DNA of 64,000 nucleotides from Cricetomys ansorgei. Lineage: Eukaryota; Chordata; Mammalia; Rodentia; Nesomyidae. A program made the translations under genes and the position numbers. The stretch spans positions 783,001 to 847,000 of the forward strand of contig JAMJFZ010001226.1 in the NCBI GenBank assembly GCA_026225945.1, in the 5' to 3' direction. The first letter of the stretch is position 1, and each line of letters begins with the position of its first letter. The notes under the pieces are model-generated. The model worked only from the letters and a program-made list of their open reading frames with translations, was not told the DNA's origin and did no database searches. This document shows positions 1 to 11,273 of this stretch, piece by piece.

Positions 1-984
1 TCAGGGTTTATGGGTAACCCCCAAATCAGTGCTTGGAGCATTTGCTGTGTGCGAACTGTGGGCACAGGATGCTGAGAAATTCCAGTTGTTCGATGCAGTA
101 TCTGGATGAGATCAAATAAGGAAATGCCAGCCTGTTTCAGCTCTCCAGCTGCAGACAGTTTCACCACATATTTTCAACACCATTTCTACATTTTTGTGCT
201 TTTGGTTAGTGATGTTGCTTTTACAATGACTGAGGGGCTGAGAATGTAACACACACATTAAAATGGCACTCAGTAGTACTAACGTACCATGGAGTCCTTA
301 GCACAAGAAGCTTTGATGTGCCTCCTGGAGACTGTGTTGTTAGGTTACCTTTGTTCAGGCACGCATTAAAGTGCAGCTGGCTTCTGTTCCACACTAACGC
401 ATCAGCCACGTGTGTTATAGACGAGTAACTTTGTGTCGTTTGCTGGTTAGTTGTGTTTCGTTCCGTCCTGTTCTCTGAGACAGGATTTACAGGATAGGAG
501 TATCTGTACTCCTGTCTGGTCTGGACTCCTTATGAAGACTTAAAACGTAGAGAGAGCCACCTGCCTCTAACCCTCCAAGTGCTGGAATTCAAGTCTTGTG
601 CCACCGTGTCCTGCTTGTCTGACACACGGTCTCACACTGTAGCCCAGGCCGTTGTCAAACTTGTGGCGATCCTGCCTCAGCCTCTTTACTGCTGGGATTG
701 CAGGTGTGTTCCACCATGCCTAGCTTAGAAGGTATCTTTAAACAAAAACATGGAAGATACATTATGTATTGATTGGCTGGTAAAAGATGTTCTCTCTAGA
801 GACTCACAGGAACCGGACCCTGTAACTTCCCTCAGAACAAAATACATATTAGGCCCACATGATGGAAGGAGAGAATAACTCCCACAAGTTGCCCTCTGAC
901 CTCCACGTATGCCCTTATACACGCAAATAAATGAGTAAAGAGATAATTAAGTATACATTCTTAAATTATAAAAAGAGACGGTTA

Positions 985-1080
985 GGGTTTGCAATGTAGT
1001 TCAGTGGTAGGATACTTGCTCGCCGTGCATAAAGCCCTGGGTTCAAGGCCCAGCGTCTCCAAAGTCAACAAATAGAAAAA
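985..1080 (+). mobile_element. ID-like SINE
   Basis: The segment has the ID/BC1-type core with GTAGTTCAGTGGTAGGATAC followed by a 'CCCTGGGTTCAAGGCCCAGC' stretch and an A-rich end. It is one of only a few ID-like copies in the window. Confidence 0.6.
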
Positions 1081-2074
1081 GCTTGGGTTTTGCTCATGAG
1101 TTTGGAGGTGTCAGTCCATAACTGGACCTAGGGTACAGTAGACAGTTACGATCAGAGCTCATATCAGAGAAGACTTCTCTGCTCATGGCCGGAAGCATGA
1201 AAAACCCAAAGACTTCCCACAAGGCCCCACTTCTACTACCTCCTATTACCAGCACCGTAAGGAGGGAACCTTTAACACAGAGACCTGTAGAAAACACTTA
1301 GCCAGGCCGTGTAGATACTAGCAGAGCCTTCCTTCACCCGGGGCAGGTGCTGTGCTAGGCAGGAGTGGGCAGCACCAGGTGTTCTGAGCTGTAACAAAGA
1401 CTGGTGAAGGAAACCAGAACAAGAGAAAGTGACTCCTGGTCATAGCCCCTGGCTGGTTCCACCTGTGAGTCATGGTTCCTCCCAGGCCCCAGGAGACATT
1501 GGAGGCTCTATTGTCTGAAGACAGTAATCAGGGATGTGGCAAGTGAGCCGGGCACAGGTAAAGGCAGAGGCAGCTCATGAGTAACAAGTTGGCTGTATAA
1601 CAAGACCTGACTCTAAACAGAAAAGTGGTAGGGGATACTGGGGTGACACGCAAGAGATAGATCACTTGCCTAGAAAGCCCTGGACTAAATTAGCACTGCC
1701 TAAAAGGGGCTTGGTGGCTCACACCCATAGCCAAAGCACCTGGGAGTTAGAGGAAGAAAAATCATGTGTTTCAGGGTAGCCTGAGCTATACAGACTATAT
1801 TAAAATCAAAACAAAGGAAAATCAACAGAGCAAAGTAACTTGAAGAGTACATTCTGTACAGGAAAAACAAGACTTAAAAAGTGGGCTGCAGATACTTGCC
1901 CTTCCAGAGGAACTGAGTCTGGAGCTCAGCATCTGCCTTGGGTGTCTCATAACAGTGGCTCCAGCGCCCTCTTCTGGCTTCTTATGCTGCTCACATGGAG
2001 CACACATAGACGCACATACACGTAAAGAAAAAGTTTTAAATCTTAGCTAGAGTGGCACCCTTTTTTTTAATTTT

Positions 2075-2343
2075 TAAAAAGAATTTTTAGACAGAATCTA
2101 TGTAGTCTTAGGTGTCCTGGAGCTGGCTATGTAGACCAGGCTGCTCCTCGAACTCACAGAGATCCTTCTGCCTCTGCCTCCAGATGCAGGGATTAAAGAT
2201 GTGTCCCGGGCAGCATACCCCTTTCGCCTTAGTACTTGGAAGCAGAGGCAGGAGGATCTCTCTGCGCCTGAGGACAGACTGGTCTACATAATGAGTTCCA
2301 GTCCAGCCAGAACTACAAAATGAGACCCTGTCTCAAAAAACAA
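2075..2343. mobile_element. Two opposed B1-like SINEs
   Basis: About 2075-2212 reads as a B1 in reverse (GACAGAATCTATGTAG, then CCTGCCTCTGCCT-like and GGGATTAAAG segments). About 2220-2343 reads as a forward B1 (GCAGAGGCAGGAGGATCTCT, ending GAGACCCTGTCTCAAAAAAC). Head-to-head SINE pairs like this can form hairpins in the pre-mRNA. Confidence 0.7.
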
Positions 2344-2754
2344 ACAGCCAAATTCAAAAGCAACACCAAGAGAAAGAACAAGTAGAAATTAATGAAATGA
2401 AGAAAACTAGGGGGTAGTCACAAGAACTTATTTATTTTGACACGGGTCTCATGGCTTAGGCTGGCTCACAACTTGAGGTCATGTAGTCAAGGCTGTCCTT
2501 GAACTCCTGAGATTCAGGAAATTTTTTTAATAATTTACTTTGTGTTTTTTGTATTTGTGTGTATGTATGGGACTGTAGGCCACATGTTACTAGCCCTCCT
2601 CTGGCTTCTTTGAGCACACACAGGCATATATGTACCTGCACTCACAGAGACAAAAAAAAAAAATGGACAAAATGTTGGACATAGAGCCATACTTGAAATT
2701 CCAGCATTCCAGAGTCAAAGACTGGAAGATCACAGCAAAGTCTCTTTCGTTTTG

Positions 2755-2960
2755 TTTTGCAATTTACTATTTTTATTTTACGTGATGTTTTGCCTGCATG
2801 TGTGTATGTGTTCCGTGTACATGTGTGCGTGCCTGGTGCCTGTGGAGGCCAGAAGAGGGCTTGTAAGATGTCAGGCAGGTGCTGAGTGATAAACACAGGT
2901 CCTTTGCAAGAGCAGCTGGTGCTCTTAACTGCTGAGCTTTCTCTCCAGCTCCCGGTATTT
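2755..2960 (-). mobile_element. B2/B3-like SINE
   Basis: Read on the minus strand this begins with the B2 head (GGAGCTGGAGAGAAAGCTCAG-like box A region), passes through AAGAGCAC-type and 'GAGTTCAA'-equivalent segments and ends in an A-rich tail near 2760. It is diverged from consensus. B2 derives from a tRNA, so tRNA-like boxes here do not indicate a real tRNA gene. Confidence 0.75.
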
Positions 2961-3225
2961 TTAATTTAAGTACATTTATGTGTGTTCGGGTCAGAGACAA
3001 CCTGCAAGAGCCAGCCTCTCACACCAGCTTGTTCCCCCAGGATCAATCAAGTTCAGGTAGTCAGGCTTGAGGGGGGGAAATGGCTTTATGTCCTCAGCTA
3101 TCTTGCTGGTCAAGATCACATCAAGTTTGAGACCAGCTTGGACTACATAGTTTTAAGTTAGCCTGGGCTACAGAGCAACAACACTCCGCCTTAAAAAGAA
3201 AGGATAGAAAGAAGCCTAAACACAC

Positions 3226-3240
3226 ACTCGCGCTCGTGCG

Positions 3241-3296
<56 letters not shown>
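3226..3296. repeat. Alternating (CG)n/(CA)n microsatellite
   Basis: A run of alternating purine-pyrimidine bases begins as CG-rich and continues as more than twenty CA units, inside the Flot1 intron. Such mixed tracts are length-variable and favour left-handed Z-DNA. Confidence 0.95.
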
Positions 3297-3300
<4 letters not shown>

Positions 3301-3861
3301 GGGTAGCAGCTGCTTCTAGGGAAGAGATTCCATCAGTTCCAGGCAAGAGGCGGGAGGAAGCCACCTTTTCAGTGTCTACTTTTTAATTTATTTTGTATGC
3401 AAAAGATAAAAATGAAAAAAAAATACCACTGGGAGGGTAGAAAAGGCAGTATTGAGCTGTCAGAGCTGGAGTTGATGGTGGCTAGCCCTAAGAATGGCAG
3501 CTAAGGGGAGAGATGTGGACAGACTGCGGAGGTAGTAGACCACCAGAGTTACCAGTGGAAGACCTGGGAGGGATCAGGGATCCTTTACTGCCCCCAAGGG
3601 AGGCAGGCACCACGTCACAGCCTCACCCACTCTGATGCTGAGGCTTTAGTCTTACACCCTGCTCTGAGGCGTCACGGGGCGCGGCTCCCAAGCCCTGCCT
3701 TTGTTCTGTGCTTGAAATGGATCCCGCTGGGTAGACTGAGCCAACCAGGATCCGACTTCAAGGGCCGCCACGTTGTGCCCCACCAGAAGTGCCGAATGTT
3801 TCTCTCTGGCTCAGGGGGCACCTGCTCCCCAGTCCTGGCTCGAGTGCCCCCTGTTCTCTAG

Positions 3862-5005
3862 GTGGCCAAGACGAAGCAGCAGATCGAGGAGCAGCGGGTG
3901 CAGGTGCAGGTGGTGGAGCGCGCCCAGCAGGTGGCAGTACAGGAGCAAGAGATCGCCCGGCGGGAGAAGGAGCTGGAGGCCCGCGTGCGCAAGCCGGCGG
4001 AGGCTGAGCGCTACCGGCTGGAGCGCCTGGCGGAAGCCGAGAAGTAATGCCCGCTTCCTGAGCCCCTCCTGACCCTGTGGAACTCACAGGCGGGCGAGGT
4101 GCTTGGAAGCGAACCCACTTCCCTTTTCTCCCCAGGGCCCAGCTGATCATGCAGGCGGAGGCGGAAGCCGAGTCTGTGCGGGTGAGTTGGGGCATGGCTT
4201 CCTTGTCACTCTGGCTGATCTGGAACTCACGGTGTAAAATAGCCTGGCTTCACACGCAAAGAGATCCACCTACCTCTGCTTCCCAAGTGCTGGGATTAAA
4301 GGCATGCACAACTACATTCAGCTGTTCTATCATCATTTTTAATGCGGGGAGCCGGGGGGTGCATGTGCTATCTTGCCAGTGTGGAGGTGAGTCAGATCTC
4401 TTCCACCCGTGTGAGTTCTGGGGATTTGAACTTAGGTTGTTGGCCTTGCTGGAAAGCACCTTTACCCTCTGAGTCATCTCAGAATTTATTTTTAAGGAGT
4501 GCCATCAGTCTCAAATGCCATGTACCCTTTACAGATGCGAGGGGAAGCCGAGGCCTTTGCCGTAGGGGCCCGCGCTCGTGCTGAAGCTGAGCAAATGGCT
4601 AAGAAGGCAGAAGCCTTCCAGATGTACCAGGAGGCCGCCCAGCTGGACATGCTGCTAGAGAAACTGCCTCAGGTCTGGGGGAAGGGGGGAGGTAAAGTAG
4701 GTGGTTGGAGGGGATCATACATTAGGGGTACCATCCATAAACCAGTGACCAAAGTGAGGAATCGTGGTCAGTAGGAGGGTGAATTTGATGGGTGGTATGG
4801 TCAGAGCCATCTCTACCTACCAGGTGGCAGAAGAGATCAGTGGTCCTCTGACCTCAGCCAATAAGATCACGCTGGTGTCTAGCGGGAGTGGAACCATGGG
4901 GGCAGCCAAAGTGACTGGGGAAGTACTGGACATCCTAAGCCGCCTGCCAGAGACTGTGGAGAGACTCACCGGTGTCAGCATCTCCCAGGTGAGGGTGAAT
5001 TCCGT

Positions 5006-5041
<36 letters not shown>

Positions 5042-6047
5042 GAGTACTGCGTTAGGTGATACATTAAGCTGAGTGCTTGATGGGCAACCAGGAGCCCGGG
5101 AAATCACAGACAGTGACTTTCTTGGTGCCCAAGCCAACTTGCCAAGGACCCAAGTTCAATTCCCAGAACCCCTATCAGGTCCTTGCTTGACAAGTTTCAG
5201 GCCAGTTGAGAGGCCCTGAAAACATAATGGTGAACAATGATTAAGGAACAACAGCCAAATATCTGTCTTTCACACTCAGAGGCACATGCAGAAGCGCTAT
5301 CCCCAGCATGTTATGTATCCCCCACAGCTAGGAAAAGCAGCGCGTCAGCCAGGCCAGTCTTTGGAGCCTGTGTGCCTAGGCACCACAGGAGAACAAAGCA
5401 TTAGCTGCCGCCTGTTGATAGTTAATTCATTTCATGGTGCATCGTTGCTTTCCTTAAGCTCACCCACCTGTGGGTAATGGCAAAGGTCTGATGTAAATCA
5501 CAGCTCCCTGCTGGTGAGCCAACCTTTGACAAGTAGTCAATCTGTGCCAGATTCCCTGTCTTAAAACTGGCTGAATAACAAACTGCCTTCCTTGCTGGGG
5601 TGTTGGGGCGATTGCAGTGCTGTGTGCAGTGTTGTGTGTGCCACAAAAATGTGTAGCTGGGTGTAGTGGTATAAGCCTTTAATCTCAGCAGTCAGGAAGC
5701 AGAAGCAGGCTGATCTCCCTTGAGTTTGAGGCCATCTGGGGTCACATAGTGAGACCTGTCTTAAAACCACAGTGTGTATAAAAGTCATCTTCATCAAGAT
5801 GGGCTTGTTGGAACCTCCCCAAAGCTGAGCTGAGTTTGGGTCTAAGGAGGGTATACAAGCAAAGCTGCGGACCCTCTGCCTCCCAAGTGCTGGGATTAAA
5901 GGTGTAAGCCACCACTGTCCAGCTAGGTTGTTGACCAGTGTCCTTCTGAACCCATCCAAGTGGCTGCTGTTGAGAGCTGGGGCCTGGTTTCCACATGTCA
6001 TTTTTCTCCTCTAGGTGAATCACAACAAGCCTTTACGGACAGCATGA
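3862..6047 (+). CDS. Flot1: Flotillin-1, C-terminal part (5' exons outside window)
   Basis: Flotillin-1 is a membrane-microdomain scaffold that oligomerises with flotillin-2 on the plasma membrane and endosomes. Coding exons are 3862-4043, 4136-4181, 4535-4672, 4824-4988 and 6015-6047, all with AG/GT borders and continuous phase. They give 187 residues, roughly the last 44% of the usual 427-428. The first exon starts in phase 0 with [20 protein letters not shown]. The exons contain the heptad-rich flotillin coiled coil with repeated EA/AE segments ([38 protein letters not shown]), then a C-terminal region with [19 protein letters not shown]. The protein ends [10 protein letters not shown]. 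The N-terminal SPFH/PHB domain lies outside the window. The coding sequence is intact. Exon borders come from protein homology and were not checked against transcripts. Confidence 0.95.
4205..4325 (-). mobile_element. B1-like SINE in Flot1 intron
   Basis: A reverse-oriented B1 fragment lies between two coding exons, recognisable by TGGAACTCACGGTGTA and GTGCTGGGATTAAAGGC. No coding exon is affected. Confidence 0.75.
5009..5037. repeat. (TG)n microsatellite beside a Flot1 donor site
   Basis: A short (TG)n tract starts about 20 bases downstream of the donor at 4989, in the last Flot1 intron. Confidence 0.9.
5650..5925. mobile_element. B1-like SINE copies in last Flot1 intron
   Basis: A forward B1-like copy spans about 5650-5770 (GCTGGGTGTAGTGGTATAAG then CACATAGTGAGACCTGTCTT). 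A reverse fragment spans about 5870-5925 (CTCTGCCTCCCAAGTGCTGG). Confidence 0.7.
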
Positions 6048-6265
6048 GGCCTCGGCGGTCTGAACCTGTAGCTCAAGTGATCTCATTGCATGCACTTCAC
6101 CTGGCCTTCCCGAGCATGCCCCCCCGATAGAGGGGTGCACCGTATCTCCTTGCCAAATAGCTGTGCCTTGCCTTGGAGGGGTTTGCCCCCCTCAGCCCAT
6201 TGCCAGTACCCGACACCAGATTTTGATGATCTCAGTGGAGCTCATCCCAACTGTTTAACTTCATG

Positions 6266-6271
6266 ATTAAA
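6266..6271 (+). terminator. Flot1: Flot1 poly(A) signal (ATTAAA)
   Basis: The common variant hexamer ATTAAA lies 219 bases after the Flot1 stop codon. It is the first plausible signal there, giving a 3' UTR of about 240 nt. Assigned from position only. Confidence 0.6.
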
Positions 6272-6289
6272 CTAGACTGCCTGAGCCTG

Positions 6290-7290
6290 TTACTTAAGAC
6301 TTCTTTCTTCACCAAGACCAAAAGATGGTCTTTCAGATCTTGTTAAATTAAGTACTAAGTTAAAATAGTTTGGGGGCATGCTGGAAGCAGGTCCCAAGTT
6401 CCGTGCCATCATAAACTAGCAAGAATCTAATTTACCCCCTAGAACACACTAAGGAATGCTGGGCGTCCAACTCCCTGAATTAGGTTGATACAGCCCTCCT
6501 TGGGTTTAGGGTACCTGTCAGATACCCAAGTCTGGTTGCAGTCCTTTATGAAATGGTGTAATATTCTTGTGTAATCCTCACACCTGCTTTATCAACTCAA
6601 ATTCATTACTTGTAACACCTCATGCCACTAACAGATGTGGTGACTCCAGGCCTGTACTGTTAACAGGAAATAACAGGAAAAGTGAAGAGCTCAGGCTAGC
6701 CTGAAGAACAGACCTTGTCTCAAACATTAAAAAAAAAAAACAAAAAACCCTGACTACAAGTAAAAGATCACAAGCAACAGTCCCAGAGGTATCTGGGATG
6801 GGCTGGACGGTTGAAAATAAGGCGCTAAGTGGGCCCAAGCAGCTTTGAACCCACAATCCTCTGCTGAGGGATGGGATTAGAGGTTATGTCTAGCCAGACC
6901 TAATCTTTTTTTCCTCCCCTGGGGAGCTAGGGCTGTTACTCAAGTGGCCCCCAACACCAAAAGGAAACTGTGGGGCATGTCATGTGTGATGTCAGTTACT
7001 AGAAAGGAAGAGGCAAGAGAGATCACCTAGTTACGGCCAACCTGGCAAAATTAAGGAGACAAAGCTGAACGCTGGAGCACTTGTGTAGCATAGCATAGAG
7101 GGTAAAGCTCAACCCCCAACACCACAAAAAAACCAAAGTGAAACTCGACTGGAGCTGATAGGATAGTTTGCTTACCCAGAATTTGGGATATTAAGGAGTA
7201 TCCTCATGAGCTTTGAACACTGTACAACTCAACCTGGGCCCCCTGCCTCCACCAGCAAAGTTTACCTAACACTGAATGAGCACACACCTC
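6290..7290. other. Flot1-Tubb spacer (convergent gene ends)
   Basis: The spacer separates two converging genes. It holds unique sequence to about 6610, a degraded SINE-like segment at about 6620-6760 ending in an A-rich run, further SINE remnants around 6830-6900, and an ID-like fragment around 7060-7130. I see no coding region. Confidence 0.6.
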
Positions 7291-7311
7291 ACACCTTGTT
7301 TCCAACTCCCA

Positions 7312-7317
7312 TTTATT
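7312..7317 (-). terminator. Tubb: Tubb distal poly(A) signal
   Basis: The plus strand reads TTTATT, so the Tubb strand has AATAAA about 890 bases past the stop codon. Confidence 0.75.
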
Positions 7318-8037
7318 TTTGGCTCTTGGGGCAATGTCATCTTTTCAATATGAAAAAAAGCAGCAAGTCCAACACAAAATAGAAATCCAAAGTACAGGGC
7401 AGGACCGAACCAAGGGCAGGAGGGAAAGGGCAGAAGCAAAGATGTCACCTCCCCTCTGGGGAGTGTCCTAAACATCCAGGTGGCAGCACACCTTTCCAAA
7501 TTTGGAGGTTAAGTGGATAGGGCAGTTTCTGAAAACTCAAGAGACCAAGGTTCTGCCCCACCCCCACCCCTTGGAGAAAGGAGGAACAAAGAACTGGGGG
7601 GGTGGGGTGGAGACACCTCCACTGGCAGATTTGGCTCAGGACAGCTGGGAGGATAAATGGAGATAATACTGTTAATACCTGAGGCCGAAGACAAAGCTGG
7701 GGAAACTTGATTGAAAAAGCCTCAGTGGATCCTGTCTAAATGGCCTTGACTGGAAAAGCCCACCCCTCTCTTCCTAGTAACTTCTACCTGGTACCCCTCT
7801 CCCCCTTCTCTGGTCCACCACTTAGCTTTAGGATGGCAACCACTATCTGGTTTTTAGTACTGGGCTGGTTCCACACAGGATCTGGAGCAGGACTCAGGTT
7901 CCTGGAGAGTATATTGGAAGAATTCTAACGGGACAGTTATGCGAAATGAGTCCCAGAAGGAAATACAGGGTAACACCAAGAATGGCAGAAATCTAGGTGT
8001 GTCAGAGTGGAAAGAGAAAGGAGACATTCCACAAACA

Positions 8038-8080
8038 AATATTTATTTGAGCGCCCACTATGTGCCAGGCACTGTTCACC
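8038..8080 (-). mobile_element. MIR SINE 3' end in Tubb 3' UTR
   Basis: On the minus strand the segment reads GAACAGTGCCTGGCACATAG followed by a GGGCGCTCAAATAAAT-type end. This is nearly the consensus 3' end of the ancient MIR element. It is far older than the rodent B1/B2 copies, so its preservation here is notable. Confidence 0.85.
8042..8047 (-). terminator. Tubb: Tubb proximal poly(A) signal, MIR-derived
   Basis: AATAAA on the minus strand, about 160 bases after the Tubb stop. It sits inside a sequence matching the 3' end of a MIR SINE, whose consensus tail itself carries CAATAAATG. Confidence 0.7.
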
Positions 8081-8206
8081 ACCCCCCGTGAAAAAAAAAA
8101 CAGGAAAAGGGCAGAGGCAGCAGAAAGAAACTCTGAAGGAGGAAAACGGGCAGTTGAAGAAAGCCGAGGGAACTAAGCAGCCCGAGTCGATGCAGGGCTC
8201 TCTGAC

Positions 8207-11200
8207 TCAGGCCTCTTCTTCCGCCTCCTCGCCGAAATCTTCCTCCTCTTCTGCGGTGGCATCCTGGTACTGCTGATACTCAGAGACGAGGTCGTTCATG
8301 TTGCTCTCGGCTTCAGTGAACTCCATCTCGTCCATGCCCTCACCCGTGTACCAGTGGAGGAAGGCCTTGCGCCGGAACATGGCGGTGAACTGCTCGGAGA
8401 TGCGCTTGAAGAGCTCCTGGATGGCCGTGCTGTTTCCAATGAAGGTGACTGCCATCTTGAGGCCACGTGGTGGGATGTCGCAGACCGCTGTCTTGACATT
8501 GTTGGGGATCCATTCCACGAAGTAGCTGCTATTCTTATTCTGCACGTTGAGCATCTGCTCGTCCACCTCCTTCATGGACATCCGTCCGCGGAAGACGGCT
8601 GCGACAGTGAGGTAGCGGCCGTGGCGGGGGTCGCAGGCGGCCATCATGTTCTTGGCATCGAAGACCTGCTGGGTGAGTTCGGGCACAGTGAGGGCCCGGT
8701 ACTGCTGGCTGCCGCGGCTGGTGAGAGGAGCGAAGCCAGGCATGAAGAAGTGGAGACGTGGGAAGGGCACCATGTTGACGGCCAGCTTTCGGAGGTCAGC
8801 ATTGAGCTGGCCTGGGAAGCGGAGGCAGGTGGTGACACCGCTCATGGTGGCGGAGACGAGATGGTTGAGGTCTCCGTAGGTTGGCGTGGTGAGCTTGAGG
8901 GTGCGGAAGCAGATGTCGTAGAGGGCCTCGTTGTCGATGCAGTAGGTCTCATCCGTGTTTTCAACCAACTGATGGACCGAGAGGGTGGCATTGTATGGCT
9001 CAACCACGGTGTCAGACACTTTGGGTGAGGGCACTACACTGAAGGTATTCATGATGCGGTCAGGGTACTCTTCTCGGATCTTGCTGATGAGCAGGGTCCC
9101 CATGCCAGAGCCGGTGCCTCCGCCCAGCGAGTGGGTCAGCTGGAAGCCCTGCAGGCAGTCACAGCTCTCCGCCTCCTTCCGCACCACGTCCAGGACAGAG
9201 TCAACCAGCTCAGCTCCTTCTGTGTAGTGGCCCTTCGCCCAGTTGTTGCCTGCCCCAGACTGACCTGGAATGTGGTCAGGGAAAAAAACAATTTTTTTAA
9301 AAGCATAATCACTAAGATATGGGAGGCATGGCATTTCTAATCTTTCAACTTCTGAAATAATTCCATCGGGTACACGGGAATCCGTTCCATGTAACTTACC
9401 AAAAACGAAGTTGTCTGGTCTGAAGATCTGGCCAAAAGGACCTGATCGAACAGAGTCCATGGTCCCAGGTTCTAGATCCACCAAGATAGCTCGAGGGACA
9501 TATTTGCCACCTACAAGGATAAAAGGAGATGTTTGAGGTCTTTACAGCAGAAGACCAAATCTGGGGTGGGAAGTCAGCCACAAACCACTAACATTGTCAT
9601 TCCAGGCACTGCCACCTGGTGGCAGTAGAGCTAATCTTTGGCCCCTTTATGGTGGGGTGTCTAAAGGATGAGATTCACCCAATGGGGTAACAGGGCGTGG
9701 TAATGCCTTTACTCCTAGCACTTGGGAGGTAGAATCGATTCTTCTGAGTCCCAGGCCAGTCGTTGCTGCAGAATGAGACCCTGTCTCAATGGAGGCGCAG
9801 GGTTTAAAAACACCCGGGAGAAGATAGGGGGTCCGCCCTCACCTGTGGCCTCATTGTAGTACACAGAGATCCGGTCCAGCTGCAGGTCGCTGTCGCCGTG
9901 GTAGGTACCGGTGGGGTCGATGCCGTGCTCATCGCTTATCACCTCCCAGAACTGCACAGGGAAGAGCAATGAGCCCCAAGGACTGCCTCCCCGCCCGCAT
10001 TCCAATCCCACATCTGCCCGTTATCCGCCCGCCGGAACCCTGCCCGGAGGAACCCGGGACACGGAAGGTCACACACAACCTTTATGGCTAGGATGAGTGA
10101 TGGACAGTTTCAGGGGCTGGGCGCTGGAAGCATCCATTTGGGCGGACTGGCGCGCACCCACTTGGCTCAGCACCCGGGCAGGGTTCTCCATGATGGGCAC
10201 CGCCCCTCCAGTCCAGCACAAAAGAGGGTTGGGGGAGAAAGGCGCGGCCACTGCAGTCGCCCACCCCTTCCGCGCTCCACGTGACTGCAGTGGCGGGCCG
10301 CTCCTCCCGCAGCCCACAAAGGCGGGAGCCGCGTGGGCGGGGCCTGGCGCGAGGGGCGGGGCCAGCGCGCACCCGCCGGCCGGGGCTGCGTTGTCCCTGC
10401 GCGCCAGGGGCGCCGGCCCCGCCCCCAGGAGTCCCACCCTTCAGCTACAATTTAGCGGCCGCACTTCCTCCCCACCCCTCCCCCCGCTACATTGTAATTG
10501 CGCGGAAAAAAAAAAAAACCATGGCCTCCGATTTTTATTCCTTTGCTAGCTTCCCCTCTCCTCCTCCAATCCCCCCCACGCTTAGTCCCGAGGGCGCGCT
10601 TACAGAATGCAAATCTCCCACTTTCCTATCCGCTCGCACCTTAAAACCTAAGGGCAAGGAAAAGCCGAACTAGAATCCTCTCCCAAAAGCTAGCAGGGGC
10701 CTGGGGACGGCGGGAGCGCGGGGTCTCCCGAGCCTTTGTGGAGGCACTGCGCACCGCGGCGCGTCGGTCCCCACCTCTGCAGCCGCCCGCCCCACCTCGC
10801 CCCTGCCCCCTCCAGTCCTGCGGCACACCGCGGCCCTCCGGGGGGGTGGGGGTGGGGGTGCCGCAGGGGAAGACCTCGCTTCGCTTTGTCTCGGGCCGCT
10901 TCCGCACCTCTCCTCTCCGGCCCCCGAACCGTTAGAAAACCCCTCTCTAAACGAGCTCTTTACAGTCGCCCGGACTCTCCGCCCTCCAAACCCAAAAGGC
11001 TCTTTTAATAGCTTTCCGGACATGTGCCAAGAAAAATATTTCCCATTTCTCAGTCTCTGAACGCTAGGTACAAATATGGGCTCTATTCATTCGTGCAAAA
11101 CTTTCCTGGGCCAAAGCTGACGGATGGAGACGGCAAACGCCCCGTCAACGCTGCCCGTGATGATCCAGAACGTCTCCATCCTTCTATTTTTTAAGCTAAA

Positions 11201-11273
11201 ATTTAAAAATTCTTACCTTAGCACCGATCTGGTTGCCACACTGTCCGGCCTGGATGTGCACGATCTCCCTCAT
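8207..11273 (-). CDS. Tubb: Beta-tubulin class I (TUBB/Tubb5)
   Basis: The gene encodes the constitutive beta subunit of the alpha/beta-tubulin dimer. Coding exons, read on the minus strand, are 11273-11217, 9951-9843, 9510-9400 and 9264-8207, totalling 1335 nt (444 aa plus stop), the exact family length. The protein begins [19 protein letters not shown]. The MREI start is the nascent-chain signal used in tubulin mRNA autoregulation through TTC5. The nucleotide-binding GGGTGSG is at residues 140-146. The C-terminus, [18 protein letters not shown], is the class I isotype tail, which separates it from Tubb2/3/4/6. The visible protein matches mammalian TUBB. The third intron (9265-9399) is 135 nt and stop-free. 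The divergent neighbour Mdc1 is about 3 kb from its start. Confidence 0.98.
9952..11216 (-). other. Tubb: Tubb intron 1
   Basis: This intron is largely GC-rich with many GGGCGG/CCCGCC boxes (for example 10330-10430) and forms the downstream part of the CpG-island-like region of Tubb. No SINE is evident in it, unlike neighbouring introns, which suits a promoter-proximal regulatory intron. Confidence 0.6.

Larger units (their letters stand above)
1..3861 (+). other. Flot1: Flot1 intron, left part (no exon seen)
   Basis: No flotillin coding exon is visible here. The first recognisable exon begins at 3862 and codes from about residue 241, so the upstream exons must lie left of the window. The stretch holds an ID-like SINE (about 985-1080), B1-like copies in both orientations (about 2075-2212 minus, 2220-2343 plus), B2/B3-like copies on the minus strand (about 2530-2660 and 2755-2960) and a long CG/CA repeat near 3230. 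The last 250 bases are GC-rich and not obviously repetitive. Confidence 0.75.
7290..8206 (-). other. Tubb: Tubb 3' untranslated region
   Basis: This lies on the Tubb sense strand between the stop codon at 8207 and the distal AATAAA at 7312-7317. Two AATAAA signals about 730 bases apart imply short and long mRNAs. This agrees with the two TUBB transcript sizes (about 1.8 and 2.6 kb) described for human. The interval contains a MIR fragment at its proximal signal. Confidence 0.75.

Noticed and set aside
2755..2960. tRNA-like box A/B sequences in B2 and ID copies here and elsewhere
   Set aside because: These are tRNA-derived SINEs with diverged cores and A-rich tails, and no cloverleaf is intact.
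8354..9028. 224-codon ORF on the plus strand
   Set aside because: It is antisense to the last Tubb exon, and its existence follows from the codon bias of the conserved tubulin sequence.
8207..9484. Single 425-codon tubulin ORF as a separate gene
   Set aside because: It is two Tubb exons joined through a stop-free intron; the insert between the exons is absent from beta-tubulins.
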